64,000 nucleotides of DNA from Carnobacterium_A sp049673005 (GCF_049673005.1 NZ_JBATXB010000033.1:1-64000), one strand, 5' to 3'; positions 34,915 to 44,396 are shown, numbered from the stretch's first letter. Numbers and translations: made by a program. The notes: generated by a model from the letters alone, not told the origin.

Positions 34915-36642
34915 TTAATTTAATTTTGTATACTCTTCAACTAAACTAACAACTTCTTCAGCTGTATCACAATCATTAATTGCTCTATCTGCTAATTCCG
35001 CCATTTTATTGGAATCTAAACGCTTCATCAAGCTTCTTGTTTTCAGAATGCTTGAAGCACTCATTGAAAACTCATCAAGACCAAGTCCCATTAACAAAGG
35101 TACAGCCGTTTGATCTCCTGCCATTTCTCCACACATACCTGTCCATTTTCCTTCTTTATGAGAAGCATCAATAACGTTCTTAATTAAACGTAAAATTGAT
35201 GGATTATATGGTTGGTACAAATAAGAAACTCGTTCGTTCATACGGTCTGCTGCCATAGTATATTGAATCAAGTCATTTGTTCCAATACTGAAGAAATCTA
35301 CTTCTTTAGCAAATTTATCGGCAAGAACAGCTGCAGCAGGAATCTCAATCATGATACCGACTTCAATATCTTCTGAAACTGCTACGCCTTCATTTTTCAA
35401 GTTTTCTTTTTCTTCAAGCAACATAGCTTTCGCTTTACGGAACTCTCCTAAAGTTGCAATCATTGGGAACATAATACGTAATTTACCAAAGACAGAAGCA
35501 CGTAATAATGCACGCAGTTGAGTTTTAAACATTTCTGGCTCTGCTAAGCAAATACGGATTGCACGGTAACCTAAAAACGGATTCATCTCATGAGGCAATG
35601 TTAGATAAGGTAGCTCTTTATCTCCACCGATATCCATTGTTCTAACAACAACAGCTTTATCTCCCATGCCTTCTAAGATTGTTTTATAAGCTTCAAACTG
35701 AGCATCTTCTGTTGGAAAGTCTGGTGAATCCATATAAAGAAATTCAGTACGGTATAATCCAATAGCTTCTCCGCCATTATCTTTAACTCCTACTAAGTCT
35801 TTAGGTGTGCCAATATTAGCAGCTAGTTCAATATGTTTCCCATCTGCAGTATAGGTTTTTTCGTTTTTCAACTTATTCCATTCTACTTTTTGGTCTTCAA
35901 ATTGTTGAGCTTTTTCTTCGTAAAAAGAAATGTCCGCTTCATCCGGATGAACTAATACATCGCCTTCTAATCCGTCAACAATTATAATATCATTTTCTTT
36001 AACTAAATCTGTAATAGATTTAGTTCCAACTATTGCTGGAATTTCAAGAGATCGTGCCATAATTGCTGAATGAGAAGTACGTCCGCCAATATCCGTCACA
36101 AATGCCTTAACATATTTACGGTTTAGTTGAGCTGTGTCACTCGGAGTCAAGTCATGTGCGATAACGATTACTTCTTCATCAATCATTGATGGGTTAGGTA
36201 ACCTTACCCCTAAAAGATGACTCAATACACGCTTAGTAACGTCTTTGATGTCAGCAGCACGTTCTTGCATGTAAGGATTGTCTTCCATACCTTCAAAGAT
36301 ACCAATAAACATATCCGTTACTTCTTTAAGTGCGCTTTCAGCATTTACTTTATTATCGCTTATGTTACTTTCGATACTCCCAATTAACTCAGGATCAGAA
36401 AGAACCATCAAATGTGCATCAAAAACTTGAGCTTCTTCTTCGCCTAAAGCTTCAGCAGCTTTAGTACGAATCAGCTCAAGTTCTTGAGTAGCTTTATTCA
36501 AGGCATTTTTTAAACGGTCTATTTCTGAATCAGAATTTTCAACTGAGGTTTTTTCGAAAGACAAATTGGGTTGAACAAGAAGATAAGCTTTTGCTGTAGC
36601 AATGCCGTCACTTGCTGCGATCCCTTTTAATTTTTCAACCAT
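34915..36642 (-). CDS. ptsI: Phosphoenolpyruvate-protein phosphotransferase (enzyme I)
   Basis: Cytoplasmic general PTS protein that takes phosphate from PEP and passes it to HPr. The 575-residue protein has the phosphohistidine motif G-G-R-T-S-H-S-A-I-M-A-R (His near residue 190), an HPr-binding N-terminal domain, and the PEP-binding signature D-F-F-S-I-G-T-N-D-L-I-Q-Y with the active-site cysteine in G-M-C-G-E-M-A. The start overlaps the last base of the ptsH stop, so both are made together. Confidence 0.98.
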   Translation of the reverse strand: MVEKLKGIAASDGIATAKAYLLVQPNLSFEKTSVENSDSEIDRLKNALNKATQELELIRTKAAEALGEEEAQVFDAHLMVLSDPELIGSIESNISDNKVNAESALKEVTDMFIGIFEGMEDNPYMQERAADIKDVTKRVLSHLLGVRLPNPSMIDEEVIVIAHDLTPSDTAQLNRKYVKAFVTDIGGRTSHSAIMARSLEIPAIVGTKSITDLVKENDIIIVDGLEGDVLVHPDEADISFYEEKAQQFEDQKVEWNKLKNEKTYTADGKHIELAANIGTPKDLVGVKDNGGEAIGLYRTEFLYMDSPDFPTEDAQFEAYKTILEGMGDKAVVVRTMDIGGDKELPYLTLPHEMNPFLGYRAIRICLAEPEMFKTQLRALLRASVFGKLRIMFPMIATLGEFRKAKAMLLEEKENLKNEGVAVSEDIEVGIMIEIPAAAVLADKFAKEVDFFSIGTNDLIQYTMAADRMNERVSYLYQPYNPSILRLIKNVIDASHKEGKWTGMCGEMAGDQTAVPLLMGLGLDEFSMSASSILKTRSLMKRLDSNKMAELADRAINDCDTAEEVVSLVEEYTKLN

Positions 36643-36908
36643 TACTCAGCTAAACCTTCTTTCTTCATTGTTTCTTCGATACTTGTGATTGCTTCTGCTT
36701 CATCAGTACCGTTTGCACTAATAACAACTTCTGCACCTTGGCCAACGCCTAATGACATTACACCCATGATAGATTTTAAGTTAACAGATTTACCTTTATA
36801 CTCAAGGTTGATATCTGAGCTAAATTTGCTTGCTGTTTGCACCAATAAAGTTGCGGGACGAGCGTGAATTCCTGTTTCAGCTATTACGTGAAAATCGCGT
36901 TTTTCCAT
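36642..36908 (-). CDS. ptsH: Phosphocarrier protein HPr
   Basis: An 88-residue carrier between enzyme I and the sugar-specific EIIA domains. His15 lies in T-G-I-H-A-R-P-A-T, and Ser46 lies in K-S-I-M-G-V-M-S-L-G, the site phosphorylated by HPr kinase for CcpA-dependent carbon catabolite repression in Firmicutes. An AAAGGAGA site precedes the ATG. The leader 36909-37098 shows no clear catabolite-response element or strong promoter by eye. Confidence 0.98.
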   Translation of the reverse strand: MEKRDFHVIAETGIHARPATLLVQTASKFSSDINLEYKGKSVNLKSIMGVMSLGVGQGAEVVISANGTDEAEAITSIEETMKKEGLAE

Positions 36909-37098
36909 GATATTTGATCTCCTTTTAATAAAAAAATTTTTTTATGAGGGCTCTCTTTATCCACGAGTTAATAGACATTTATGCCTAAAGAACGCACTTT
37001 TTAAAAATAACCCTTTCATCTTCATAGGTTACCATTTTTAATAAGATTCTACAACTACTTTTAATCTTTTCTTAATTGAATATTATTTTATTAACCTT

Positions 37099-37287
37099 TT
37101 ATTCATTTGATTTATAGTAATAACTAACCTCTCCAAAATGATTTGCTTTACCAATAATTGAGTTTTTATCTGGATGATTTAACCATATTTCTCTAAACTT
37201 CATAAAATCTTCTTTTTTAATAAGAATCTCATCTTTTTCTCCACTTATTAACTTTTCAATGTTTTCTTCAATTTGTCTGGTATCCAT
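37099..37287 (-). CDS. Small protein of unknown function, divergent from clpE
   Basis: A 62-residue, charged, soluble protein (MDTRQIEENIEKLISGEKDEILI..., ending YYYKSNE). The ATG follows an AGAAGGAGA SD site, and the frame is free of overlap, so it is probably a real gene. There is no membrane segment or recognised motif; the N-terminal half looks helical, and an F-R-E-I-W-L segment follows. It diverges from clpE across a 196-nt region that carries the CtsR operators, so it could share heat-shock control. I do not recognise a family. Confidence 0.7.
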   Translation of the reverse strand: MDTRQIEENIEKLISGEKDEILIKKEDFMKFREIWLNHPDKNSIIGKANHFGEVSYYYKSNE

Positions 37288-37373
37288 TTAGTTGCTATCT
37301 CCTTCTAAAATCAATTTACAGTTAACAAGCGTAATTGTACTCCAACTTATTAGCAAAAGATAGAGCATTTCTC

Positions 37374-37402
37374 TTGAATGTCAGACAAGGTCAGTGTATA
37401 AT
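37374..37402 (+). promoter_or_regulatory. clpE promoter
   Basis: TTGAAT (37374-37379), a 17-nt spacer and a perfect TATAAT (37397-37402). One CtsR operator covers the spacer and the other lies just after the expected start site. Confidence 0.9.
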
Positions 37403-37428
37403 AACCAAGAAGGTCAGGCAAGGTCAAA
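37379..37428 (+). promoter_or_regulatory. Tandem CtsR operators at clpE
   Basis: Two heptad direct repeats fit the CtsR consensus (GGTCAAA-NAN-GGTCAAA): TGTCAGA-CAA-GGTCAGT at 37379-37395 and GGTCAGG-CAA-GGTCAAA at 37412-37428. They are 33 bp apart, about three helical turns, and flank the -10 box. CtsR is the class III heat-shock repressor of clp genes in Firmicutes; clpE normally has multiple sites. Confidence 0.92.
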
Positions 37429-37483
37429 CAATGCCGACTTTTTATCTACCTAAAAATTTAAACAACGAAAGGTTGTGTGCTTT

Positions 37484-39700
37484 ATGTTATGTCAAAATTG
37501 TCATGAACAAAATGCAACCATCCATTTGTATACCAATATGGATGGTCAAAAAGGCCAATTAGATATCTGTCAAAATTGTTACCGTATTTTAAAAGAAGCT
37601 AATAATCAAAATAATCGTCAGAACCCTCAAGATCCTTTTGGATTAGGTAATTTAGAAGAATTTTTCCGTTCAATAAATTCTTCTAAACAGAGCAATCAAA
37701 ATTTCCCTACTACTCAAAATAGCCAAGGTGGGGGGAATAAACGTCCTCCTACCAACAAAATAAGTGGTCTATTAAGTGAATATGGGACGAATTTAACTGA
37801 TTTAGCTAGAAACGGCTCTATTGATCCAATTATTGGTCGAGATAAAGAGATAGAACGTGTAATTGAAATAGTGAATCGTCGTACAAAAAATAATCCTGTT
37901 TTAGTTGGTGAACCAGGTGTTGGTAAAACTGCGGTAGTAGAAGGATTAGCTTTAAAAATTGTTAATGCTGAAGTACCTCAAAAATTAATGAATAAAGAAG
38001 TTATCCAATTAGATGTCGCATCTTTAGTCCAAGGAACGGGCATACGTGGTCAGTTTGAAGAAAAAATGAAACAATTAATGGATGAAATGAAAAAAAATCC
38101 TCAAATTATTCTTTTTATCGATGAAGTACATGAAATTGTAGGTGCCGGTAGTGCAGAAGGAAGTATGGATGCAAGCAACATGCTTAAACCAGCTCTAGCA
38201 CGTGGTGAACTTCAAATGGTTGGAGCGACTACTTTAAAAGAATACCGTTCTATTGAAAAAGACGCTGCACTCGAACGTCGTTTGCAACCCGTTCGTGTAA
38301 ATGAGCCCTCGGTTGAAGAATCTATTGATATTTTAAAAGGTATTCAGAGTAAATACGAGGATTATCACCAAGTAACTTATAGTGATGAAGCAATAAAAAG
38401 TGCCGTTCTTTTATCAAATAGGTATATTCAAGATCGTTTCCTTCCAGACAAAGCTATCGATTTGCTTGATGAATCAGGTTCTAAAAAGAACTTAACTATT
38501 CAAATAATGGATCCTATGATCATTGAAGATAAATTGGCGGAAGCAGCTTCACAAAAACAAGCTGCCTTACAAGAAGAAGATTATGAAAAAGCTGCATACT
38601 ATCGAGATCAAGCAATAAAGTTTGCCAATATGCGCGAAAAACAAACTATCCAATCACAAGAGCGACCCGTTGTAACTGAAAAAGATATGGTCCATATCAT
38701 TGAAACAAAAACAAGTATACCAGTTGGCGAACTTAAAGAAAAAGAACAAACACAGCTTCGCAACTTAGAAACTGACTTACGCAAACACGTTATTGGACAA
38801 AATCAGGCAATTGAGAAAATCTCCAAAGCTATTCGTAGGAGTAGAATCGGTCTAAACAAGAAAAATCGTCCAATCGGCTCATTTTTATTTGTCGGACCCA
38901 CAGGTGTAGGTAAAACAGAATTAGCTAAACAACTATCTCAAGAACTTTTTGGAAATAAAGAAGCTTGTATCCGTTTTGACATGAGTGAATACATGGAAAA
39001 GCACAGCGTTGCTAAGTTAATTGGATCTCCTCCTGGCTATATAGGATATGAAGAAGCTGGACAACTAACTGAAAAAGTTCGTCGCAACCCATATAGCATT
39101 TTATTATTAGATGAAATCGAAAAAGCTCATCCTGATGTTCTTCATATGTTCTTGCAAGTTCTTGAAGATGGTCGTCTAACGGACGCTCAAGGTCGTACAG
39201 TTAGTTTTAAGGATACTATCATCATTATGACTAGCAATGCAGGTACGGGTTCACTAGAAGCAAATGTAGGCTTTGCAGCAGCATCTAAGGGCAACCAAAA
39301 ATCTGTGTTATCTCACTTAACCGATTTCTTTAAACCGGAATTTATTAATAGATTTGACGCTATAGTAGAATTCAACTCTTTAGAACAAGAGCATCTACTT
39401 GTAATTATCGACTTAATGTTAAAAGACGTTAATGATATGATTAAAAGTCAAGGCATAAGTATAGAAGTAACTGATCTTGCTAAGAAAAAATTAGTAGATT
39501 TAGGATACGACTCTCAACTAGGAGCGCGACCTCTGCGTCGTGTTATTCAAGAACAAATAGAGGATCGTATTGCAGATTTTTATATTGATTACCCTGAAAT
39601 TAAGAATTTAGTCGTCTTAACTAATGATGAAGGTGATATTATTGTAACCTCTAAACAAGAGATTTCTGCAATAACAAATGCTAATCACAGCGCCAACTAA
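37484..39700 (+). CDS. clpE: ATP-dependent Clp protease ATPase subunit ClpE
   Basis: Hexameric HSP100 unfoldase that works with ClpP and helps dissolve aggregates and switch off CtsR control. The ATG at 37484 is 11 nt from the SD; a GTG at 37475 is too close. The 738-residue protein has the ClpE-specific N-terminal zinc finger (C3, C6, C29, C32), a Gln/Asn-rich linker (to about residue 90), and AAA domain 1 (Walker A G-E-P-G-V-G-K-T). A UVR segment follows (near 360-395), then AAA domain 2 (G-P-T-G-V-G-K-T) and the D2-small domain. The promoter carries two CtsR sites. Confidence 0.97.
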   Translation: MLCQNCHEQNATIHLYTNMDGQKGQLDICQNCYRILKEANNQNNRQNPQDPFGLGNLEEFFRSINSSKQSNQNFPTTQNSQGGGNKRPPTNKISGLLSEYGTNLTDLARNGSIDPIIGRDKEIERVIEIVNRRTKNNPVLVGEPGVGKTAVVEGLALKIVNAEVPQKLMNKEVIQLDVASLVQGTGIRGQFEEKMKQLMDEMKKNPQIILFIDEVHEIVGAGSAEGSMDASNMLKPALARGELQMVGATTLKEYRSIEKDAALERRLQPVRVNEPSVEESIDILKGIQSKYEDYHQVTYSDEAIKSAVLLSNRYIQDRFLPDKAIDLLDESGSKKNLTIQIMDPMIIEDKLAEAASQKQAALQEEDYEKAAYYRDQAIKFANMREKQTIQSQERPVVTEKDMVHIIETKTSIPVGELKEKEQTQLRNLETDLRKHVIGQNQAIEKISKAIRRSRIGLNKKNRPIGSFLFVGPTGVGKTELAKQLSQELFGNKEACIRFDMSEYMEKHSVAKLIGSPPGYIGYEEAGQLTEKVRRNPYSILLLDEIEKAHPDVLHMFLQVLEDGRLTDAQGRTVSFKDTIIIMTSNAGTGSLEANVGFAAASKGNQKSVLSHLTDFFKPEFINRFDAIVEFNSLEQEHLLVIIDLMLKDVNDMIKSQGISIEVTDLAKKKLVDLGYDSQLGARPLRRVIQEQIEDRIADFYIDYPEIKNLVVLTNDEGDIIVTSKQEISAITNANHSAN

Positions 39701-39876
39701 GTCGATATTTTTAGCTATGTAGGAGGATGTTTAGAATTAAATCTAGACATTCTTTTACTTACATATTTCTTTCGATTATGTTCTGTCCGATATCGTTTAG
39801 TTAATATACTTTGAATTTACTACTTATTAATTATATAATAGTCTTAATATAGCAGATTTATAAAAGAGGTGAAAAA

Positions 39877-40158
39877 ATGAAGCTCATTGATGTTACAAAT
39901 AGCCACATAGATTTAGTAACCGAGCAATTAGGGAATACTGATGCAAACTTTATTAAAGTTTATACATTAGGTCCAACAACTGTAATTTTTTCGGGAGCTC
40001 CTACTCATGAAGATGTACTTTTATTAAACAAAAATCGCAACATTAAGAACGCTGAAATAAAATACGCTATCGATAATATTTTAGAGACTACTATAGATCA
40101 AGTAGATATCATACACGCTCCTAACATCGTTGAATTATCTGTATTAGTAAAGCAATAA
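39877..40158 (+). CDS. DUF1827 family protein
   Basis: A 93-residue soluble protein starting M-K-L-I-D-V-T-N-S-H, matching DUF1827, a family limited largely to Lactobacillales and often found next to clpE. An AGAGGTG site precedes the ATG. It has alternating short strands and helices and no membrane segment; function unknown. Only a weak hairpin (39729-39748) separates it from clpE, so some read-through from the heat-shock promoter is possible. Confidence 0.88.
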   Translation: MKLIDVTNSHIDLVTEQLGNTDANFIKVYTLGPTTVIFSGAPTHEDVLLLNKNRNIKNAEIKYAIDNILETTIDQVDIIHAPNIVELSVLVKQ

Positions 40159-40180
40159 TTTATTATTCTTATTTCTGATA

Positions 40181-40234
40181 AAAACCAAAGCAAAAACCCT
40201 ATATTTAAAAATATAGGGTTTTTGCTTTGGTTTT
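40181..40234. terminator. Bidirectional terminator between DUF1827 and prfC
   Basis: A very long stem (AAAACCAAAGCAAAAACCCTATAT and its complement) with a loop of about 6 nt. It has A- and T-tracts on both sides and serves converging genes. Confidence 0.93.
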
Positions 40235-40249
40235 TCCTATTAAATAGTT

Positions 40250-41833
40250 TTAAAGTAAAGATTTTAATTCTACATTTGGATACTTATCTCCAAACCAGTG
40301 CATTGCAAATTGATTTTCAAATAAGAATAAAGGTTGATCATAACGATCCTTAACCAGTAAGTTTCTACTAGATGACATACTAGTATCTAATTGTTCTGGT
40401 TTAATCCAACGCGCAATTTTATTTCCCATTGGAGTCATTATTACTTCTGAATTGTATTCATGAAGCATTCTATATTGAAATACCTCGAATTGTAATTGAC
40501 CTACAGCTCCCAAAATATAATCTTCCGTATGGAATGTTTTATAGAGTTGAATCGCACCTTCTTGCACTAACTGTTGAACACCTTTATGGAATGATTTTTG
40601 TTTCATTACATTTTTAGCTGAAACTTTCATAAAGATTTCAGGTGTAAATTGTGGTAATTTTTCAAATTCAACACTTTTTTTACCTTCAAAAATAGTATCT
40701 CCAATTTGGAAGTTCCCTGTATCGTATAAACCGATGATGTCTCCTGCAACAGCTTTTTGAACCATTTCACGACTCTCGGCCATAAATTGAGTTGAGTTAG
40801 ATAACTTTATTTTCTTTTTCGTCCTAGCAAGAGTTACATCCATCCCACGTTCAAATTCACCCGAACAAATCCTGATGAAAGCTATGCGATCGCGATGAGC
40901 AGGATTCATATTCGCTTGTATCTTAAAAATAAATCCTGAAAATTCATCATTTGTAGCCGGAATTTTATTGCCATCAATATCTTTATGAGAAGATGGACTT
41001 GGCGCAAAGTTAAGAAAAGTATCTAAAAATGTTTGAACTCCAAAATTTGTTAATGCGGATCCAAAAAATACTGGAGTTAATTGACCATTTATAATCTTTT
41101 CTTCAGAAAATTCATTTCCAGCTTCATTTAATAATTCTATATCATCTAGAGCTTGATCATATAGAGAAGATTTTTTAATGGGGTGATCGCCTTCTATTTT
41201 ACCTTCTGCATTTAACTCAACAATTTTTTCTCCATTTATCCCATTTATATCAGGATGATGGATTTCAATTCGCTTATTATAATTATCGTATAACCCTAAT
41301 AAACCTCTTCCCATTCCAATAGGCCAATTCATTGGATATGAGTCAATTTCTAAGACTTCCTCTAATTCTTCTAATAATTCCAATGGTTCTTTACCATCAC
41401 GGTCAAGTTTATTAATAAAAGTAAAAATTGGAATTCCACGCATACGACAAACTTGAAATAATTTTTTAGTTTGAGGTTCAATTCCCTTCCCACTATCAAT
41501 AACCATAACTGCGCTATCTACAGCCATCAATGTTCTATAAGTATCTTCTGAAAAGTCCTCATGTCCTGGTGTGTCTAAAATATTTATTTTCTTTCCATGA
41601 TACTCAAACTGCATAACTGAACTAGTAACTGAAATTCCACGTTGTTTTTCTATTTCCATCCAGTCAGAAGTTGCAAATTTCCCTGTTTTTTTCCCTTTTA
41701 CTGTTCCAGCTTGTCGAATTGCTCCACCAAACAATAATAATTGTTCAGTAATCGTTGTTTTCCCTGCATCCGGATGGGAAATAATTGCAAATGTTTTTCT
41801 TGATTCGACTTCGTCTTTTAATTTCTGTTCCAT
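40250..41833 (-). CDS. prfC: Peptide chain release factor 3
   Basis: Translational GTPase that removes RF1/RF2 from the ribosome after termination. The ATG at 41833 follows GAGGGA and gives 527 residues; the in-frame ATG 15 nt upstream lies before the SD. G1 is H-P-D-A-G-K-T-T (near residues 20-27), switch II D-T-P-G-H-E-D-F-S-E-D-T, and G4 N-K-L-D-R-D. The RF3-specific domains II and III follow. It appears to be a single-gene unit. Confidence 0.97.
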   Translation of the reverse strand: MEQKLKDEVESRKTFAIISHPDAGKTTITEQLLLFGGAIRQAGTVKGKKTGKFATSDWMEIEKQRGISVTSSVMQFEYHGKKINILDTPGHEDFSEDTYRTLMAVDSAVMVIDSGKGIEPQTKKLFQVCRMRGIPIFTFINKLDRDGKEPLELLEELEEVLEIDSYPMNWPIGMGRGLLGLYDNYNKRIEIHHPDINGINGEKIVELNAEGKIEGDHPIKKSSLYDQALDDIELLNEAGNEFSEEKIINGQLTPVFFGSALTNFGVQTFLDTFLNFAPSPSSHKDIDGNKIPATNDEFSGFIFKIQANMNPAHRDRIAFIRICSGEFERGMDVTLARTKKKIKLSNSTQFMAESREMVQKAVAGDIIGLYDTGNFQIGDTIFEGKKSVEFEKLPQFTPEIFMKVSAKNVMKQKSFHKGVQQLVQEGAIQLYKTFHTEDYILGAVGQLQFEVFQYRMLHEYNSEVIMTPMGNKIARWIKPEQLDTSMSSSRNLLVKDRYDQPLFLFENQFAMHWFGDKYPNVELKSLL

Positions 41834-41965
41834 TTTAGTATCCCTCATTTAAATCATTATTTAGTAGTTTTGCTTACTGGCATGTAGCTACATGTCAACA
41901 CCCTTTTCTATTTTCACTCTTTTTTAGTATAATCTAAACAATTATAGCATACTCATCAAGATTTT

Positions 41966-42523
41966 TTATTTATTATTGAAACCATATTTTCCTACATAAT
42001 CTTTTATTGACCAGATATTTTTTTTATCTAGTTCCGCATTTTTCTCCGCTTCATTTAAATCATCGAGATAAATTTCTTGACCTTTTTCATAACCAACTCT
42101 TGCTAATCCTTCTGCAACAAGCTTTTCTTGAACTAGTTCCCCATCAGCAAATAGATAGGCTAGCGTACGTCCATACTGATCTTCTTGTTCTTGAGTAGGT
42201 TCATATTCTAACGATAATTTTTTTCCTACCAAATATTCGGATAAAAATTCTTTCGACTCTTTGCCAAACGGCTGAGCTGAACCTGTTTTAGTTGTCGTAC
42301 TTTCAGGAGTATCTATCAAAAGTAAACGCATTTTTTTATTTTCACCATTTCTATTAAACTCAATTGTATCCCCATCAATAACTCTCGTTAATTCTATCGC
42401 TATTTCTTTATCTTCAATTTCAGAATACGAATTTCCAGTTGAATAATCTGATACAACGTAACCTCCAGCTGAAGCAATAAGAAGTGCTATTATACCAGAA
42501 AGTAGTTTTATATTTTTCTTCAA
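41966..42523 (-). CDS. Membrane-anchored or secreted thermonuclease (SNase family)
   Basis: A 185-residue protein with an N-terminal hydrophobic segment (about 7-25) after a basic start (M-K-K-N-I-K), acting as signal peptide or anchor. The staphylococcal nuclease domain has its catalytic residues: D-G-D-T (calcium ligand), R and D in K-M-R-L-L-L-I-D-T-P-E, and the second Arg in Q-Y-G-R-T-L-A-Y. It should degrade DNA and RNA outside the cell with calcium. An AAAGGGATGTGGG stretch precedes the ATG. It stands alone; 42524-42701 holds its likely promoter (a TATAAT on the minus strand near 42615). Confidence 0.93.
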   Translation of the reverse strand: MKKNIKLLSGIIALLIASAGGYVVSDYSTGNSYSEIEDKEIAIELTRVIDGDTIEFNRNGENKKMRLLLIDTPESTTTKTGSAQPFGKESKEFLSEYLVGKKLSLEYEPTQEQEDQYGRTLAYLFADGELVQEKLVAEGLARVGYEKGQEIYLDDLNEAEKNAELDKKNIWSIKDYVGKYGFNNK

Positions 42524-42701
42524 TTTCCCACATCCCTTTAAAAAAACCAGCTAAGCCTATTTTTCTATCTATTCTCACAGCCAGAAATTCATTAGCCATG
42601 TTTAATTTTTATTATAATACAAAAAATATCTTGATGAAAGATGCAGTTAACTATTCTTTAACTAGGCGTGGTATGCTCTAGTCATTTTTCTTAAAAAAAG
42701 A

Positions 42702-42732
42702 GAGAGGAAAGGACTTTTAGTCCTTTCCTCTC
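42702..42732 (-). terminator. Terminator of the NADH oxidase gene
   Basis: A 13-bp perfect stem (GAGAGGAAAGGAC) with a 5-nt loop is followed on the minus strand by a run of T at 42693-42699. Confidence 0.92.
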
Positions 42733-42760
42733 AACAAGGTACTAAAAATACCCGTTATAC

Positions 42761-44119
42761 TTATTTTTCAGCTAATTTTCTTTCTTGTTCTACCGCTGCT
42801 TGAGCTAAAATATTCAAGTAGTTCCATGGACGGTCGAAGTGTGGTTGGAAGAAGAAATCAACGTATGCTAAGTCCTCAATAGTCATTTTATTTTGGATAG
42901 CTAATGAAAGTGTATTAGCAGACTGTGTCACATCATATTTAGACATTATTTGCCCACCAACGATACGATTTGTTCCAACTTCATAAACTAGTTGCATCAA
43001 TACTTCTTCTGTTGTTGGCATAAACTCAGGACGATAGTTGTCTTTAACTAAGACTGAACGTACATCTAAATCAAAATGAGGCGCCCCACTTGTTGTTACT
43101 CCTGTTGACCCAATGTTAAATCCAAATAAATACAAACCAGAAGTTGACTGAGTTCCTCTGTATTTAACTTTTGGTTCTACAATATTTTTACCAACTAATG
43201 TTCCCATACGTACAGCATTTGTAGCTAATGGAATATAAGCATGTCCGCCATTTGGATTATAGTTTACCGCACAGCTATCTCCTGCAGCATAAATATCGGG
43301 ATTGCTAGTTCTCATGTAGTCATCCACGATAATCGCTCCATTAGGTAACATATCAACTTTACCTTTTAACAAGTCATTGTTAGGACGGAAGCCAACACAC
43401 ATGATAACTAAATCTGTTTCATACTCGTCTTGTGCAGTAAGAACAGAAACAACTTCTCCAGCTTCATTGGCATTAAAACCATTAACAGATTGGTTTAATG
43501 CTAATTTGATTCCACGATTTTGTAAATCCGCTTCTAATACATCTGTAAATTCTTTATCAAGGTATTTGTTTAAAATACGATCCAAACCATCAATTAATGT
43601 TACATCTTTGCCTGATTCAGCAAAAGCTTCAACTAACTCAATACCAATGTAACCACCACCAACTATTGTGATTTTTTTAGCATCTTTTGACTTAGCAATT
43701 AATTCATTTGCTTGATTATAATTTTTACACAATAAAATGTTTTTATGATCAATACCTGGAATTGGAGGGATAATTGGCCAAGAACCTGTAGTATTAACTA
43801 ATTTGTCATAAGACTCTTCAAATATTTCACCAGTCTTAATATCTTCAACAATTACTTTCTTCGCAACTGTATCAATTTCCTTAACGTTGTGTTCCATTTT
43901 CACTGAAGCACCCATAGAAGCTAACTCCTCTGGATTTGAATAGAATAGACCTGCTGGGTCTTTTACAACTCCACCTACATATAATGCTATTCCACAAGAT
44001 AAAAATGAAATATTGTCATTGCGTTCAAAAACGGCTACTTCGGCTGATGGGTTTTCATTTAAAATAGTTTTTACTGCCGATGTTCCTGCATGAGTACAGC
44101 CAATTACGATTACTTTCAT
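42761..44119 (-). CDS. nox: NADH oxidase, water-forming type (CoA-disulfide reductase family)
   Basis: FAD enzyme that reduces oxygen to water with NADH, regenerating NAD+ and removing oxygen in lactic acid bacteria. The 452-residue protein has the N-terminal FAD loop V-I-G-C-T-H-A-G-T, the redox-active single cysteine C42 in F-L-S-C-G-I-A-L-Y, and the NADH loop I-V-G-G-G-Y-I-G-I-E. It also has the FAD motif I-Y-A-A-G-D-S-C and a C-terminal dimerisation domain. An AGGAGG site lies upstream. The single cysteine favours the Nox family, but NADH peroxidase or CoA-disulfide reductase activity cannot be excluded. Confidence 0.93.
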   Translation of the reverse strand: MKVIVIGCTHAGTSAVKTILNENPSAEVAVFERNDNISFLSCGIALYVGGVVKDPAGLFYSNPEELASMGASVKMEHNVKEIDTVAKKVIVEDIKTGEIFEESYDKLVNTTGSWPIIPPIPGIDHKNILLCKNYNQANELIAKSKDAKKITIVGGGYIGIELVEAFAESGKDVTLIDGLDRILNKYLDKEFTDVLEADLQNRGIKLALNQSVNGFNANEAGEVVSVLTAQDEYETDLVIMCVGFRPNNDLLKGKVDMLPNGAIIVDDYMRTSNPDIYAAGDSCAVNYNPNGGHAYIPLATNAVRMGTLVGKNIVEPKVKYRGTQSTSGLYLFGFNIGSTGVTTSGAPHFDLDVRSVLVKDNYRPEFMPTTEEVLMQLVYEVGTNRIVGGQIMSKYDVTQSANTLSLAIQNKMTIEDLAYVDFFFQPHFDRPWNYLNILAQAAVEQERKLAEK

Positions 44120-44206
44120 GTTGTAATTCCTCCTAATATTAACTTTTTATTGGATTCGTTTAATAAAATTGGCACCATTTAGTTGGTATTATTATTCACT
44201 AAACAC

Positions 44207-44224
44207 TAGTTGACTATATCACAA
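44207..44224 (-). promoter_or_regulatory. Rex-like operator before nox
   Basis: On the minus strand, TTGTGATATAGTCAACTA matches 12 of 18 positions of the Rex consensus (TTGTGAAATATTTCACAA), mainly in the left half. A TATAGT inside it could be the -10 box. Rex represses NADH-responsive genes, which fits nox. The imperfect right half makes this tentative. Confidence 0.4.
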
Positions 44225-44307
44225 TAATAGAAAAAATGGAAACATAAAGAATCATTTCACTTATAAAAAATCATATCTCTACTATAAAATGGAGTCTTTT
44301 TTTTAAA

Positions 44308-44354
44308 AAAAGAAGCATCAAAATGTCTTTTTAATGACACTTAGATACTTCTTT
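44308..44354 (-). terminator. Terminator of the AI-2E family permease gene
   Basis: On the minus strand, AAAGAAGTATC pairs with its near complement across an internal stem, followed by eight T residues at 44297-44304. Confidence 0.75.
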
Positions 44355-44396
44355 ATAGTAACCATATACAGTAAATGATCCTTTAAAAAAACTGTA

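Noticed and set aside
36909..37098. Catabolite-response element upstream of ptsH
   Set aside because: No sequence close to the CcpA consensus was seen in this region on either strand.
39727..39807. 25-codon frame after clpE starting right at an AGGAGG
   Set aside because: The ATG overlaps the purine run with no spacing, the peptide resembles nothing known, and a weak hairpin covers its start.
42484..42681. Plus-strand frame of 65 codons upstream of the thermonuclease gene
   Set aside because: It overlaps the thermonuclease start and promoter region, has no SD site, and has an unconvincing composition.
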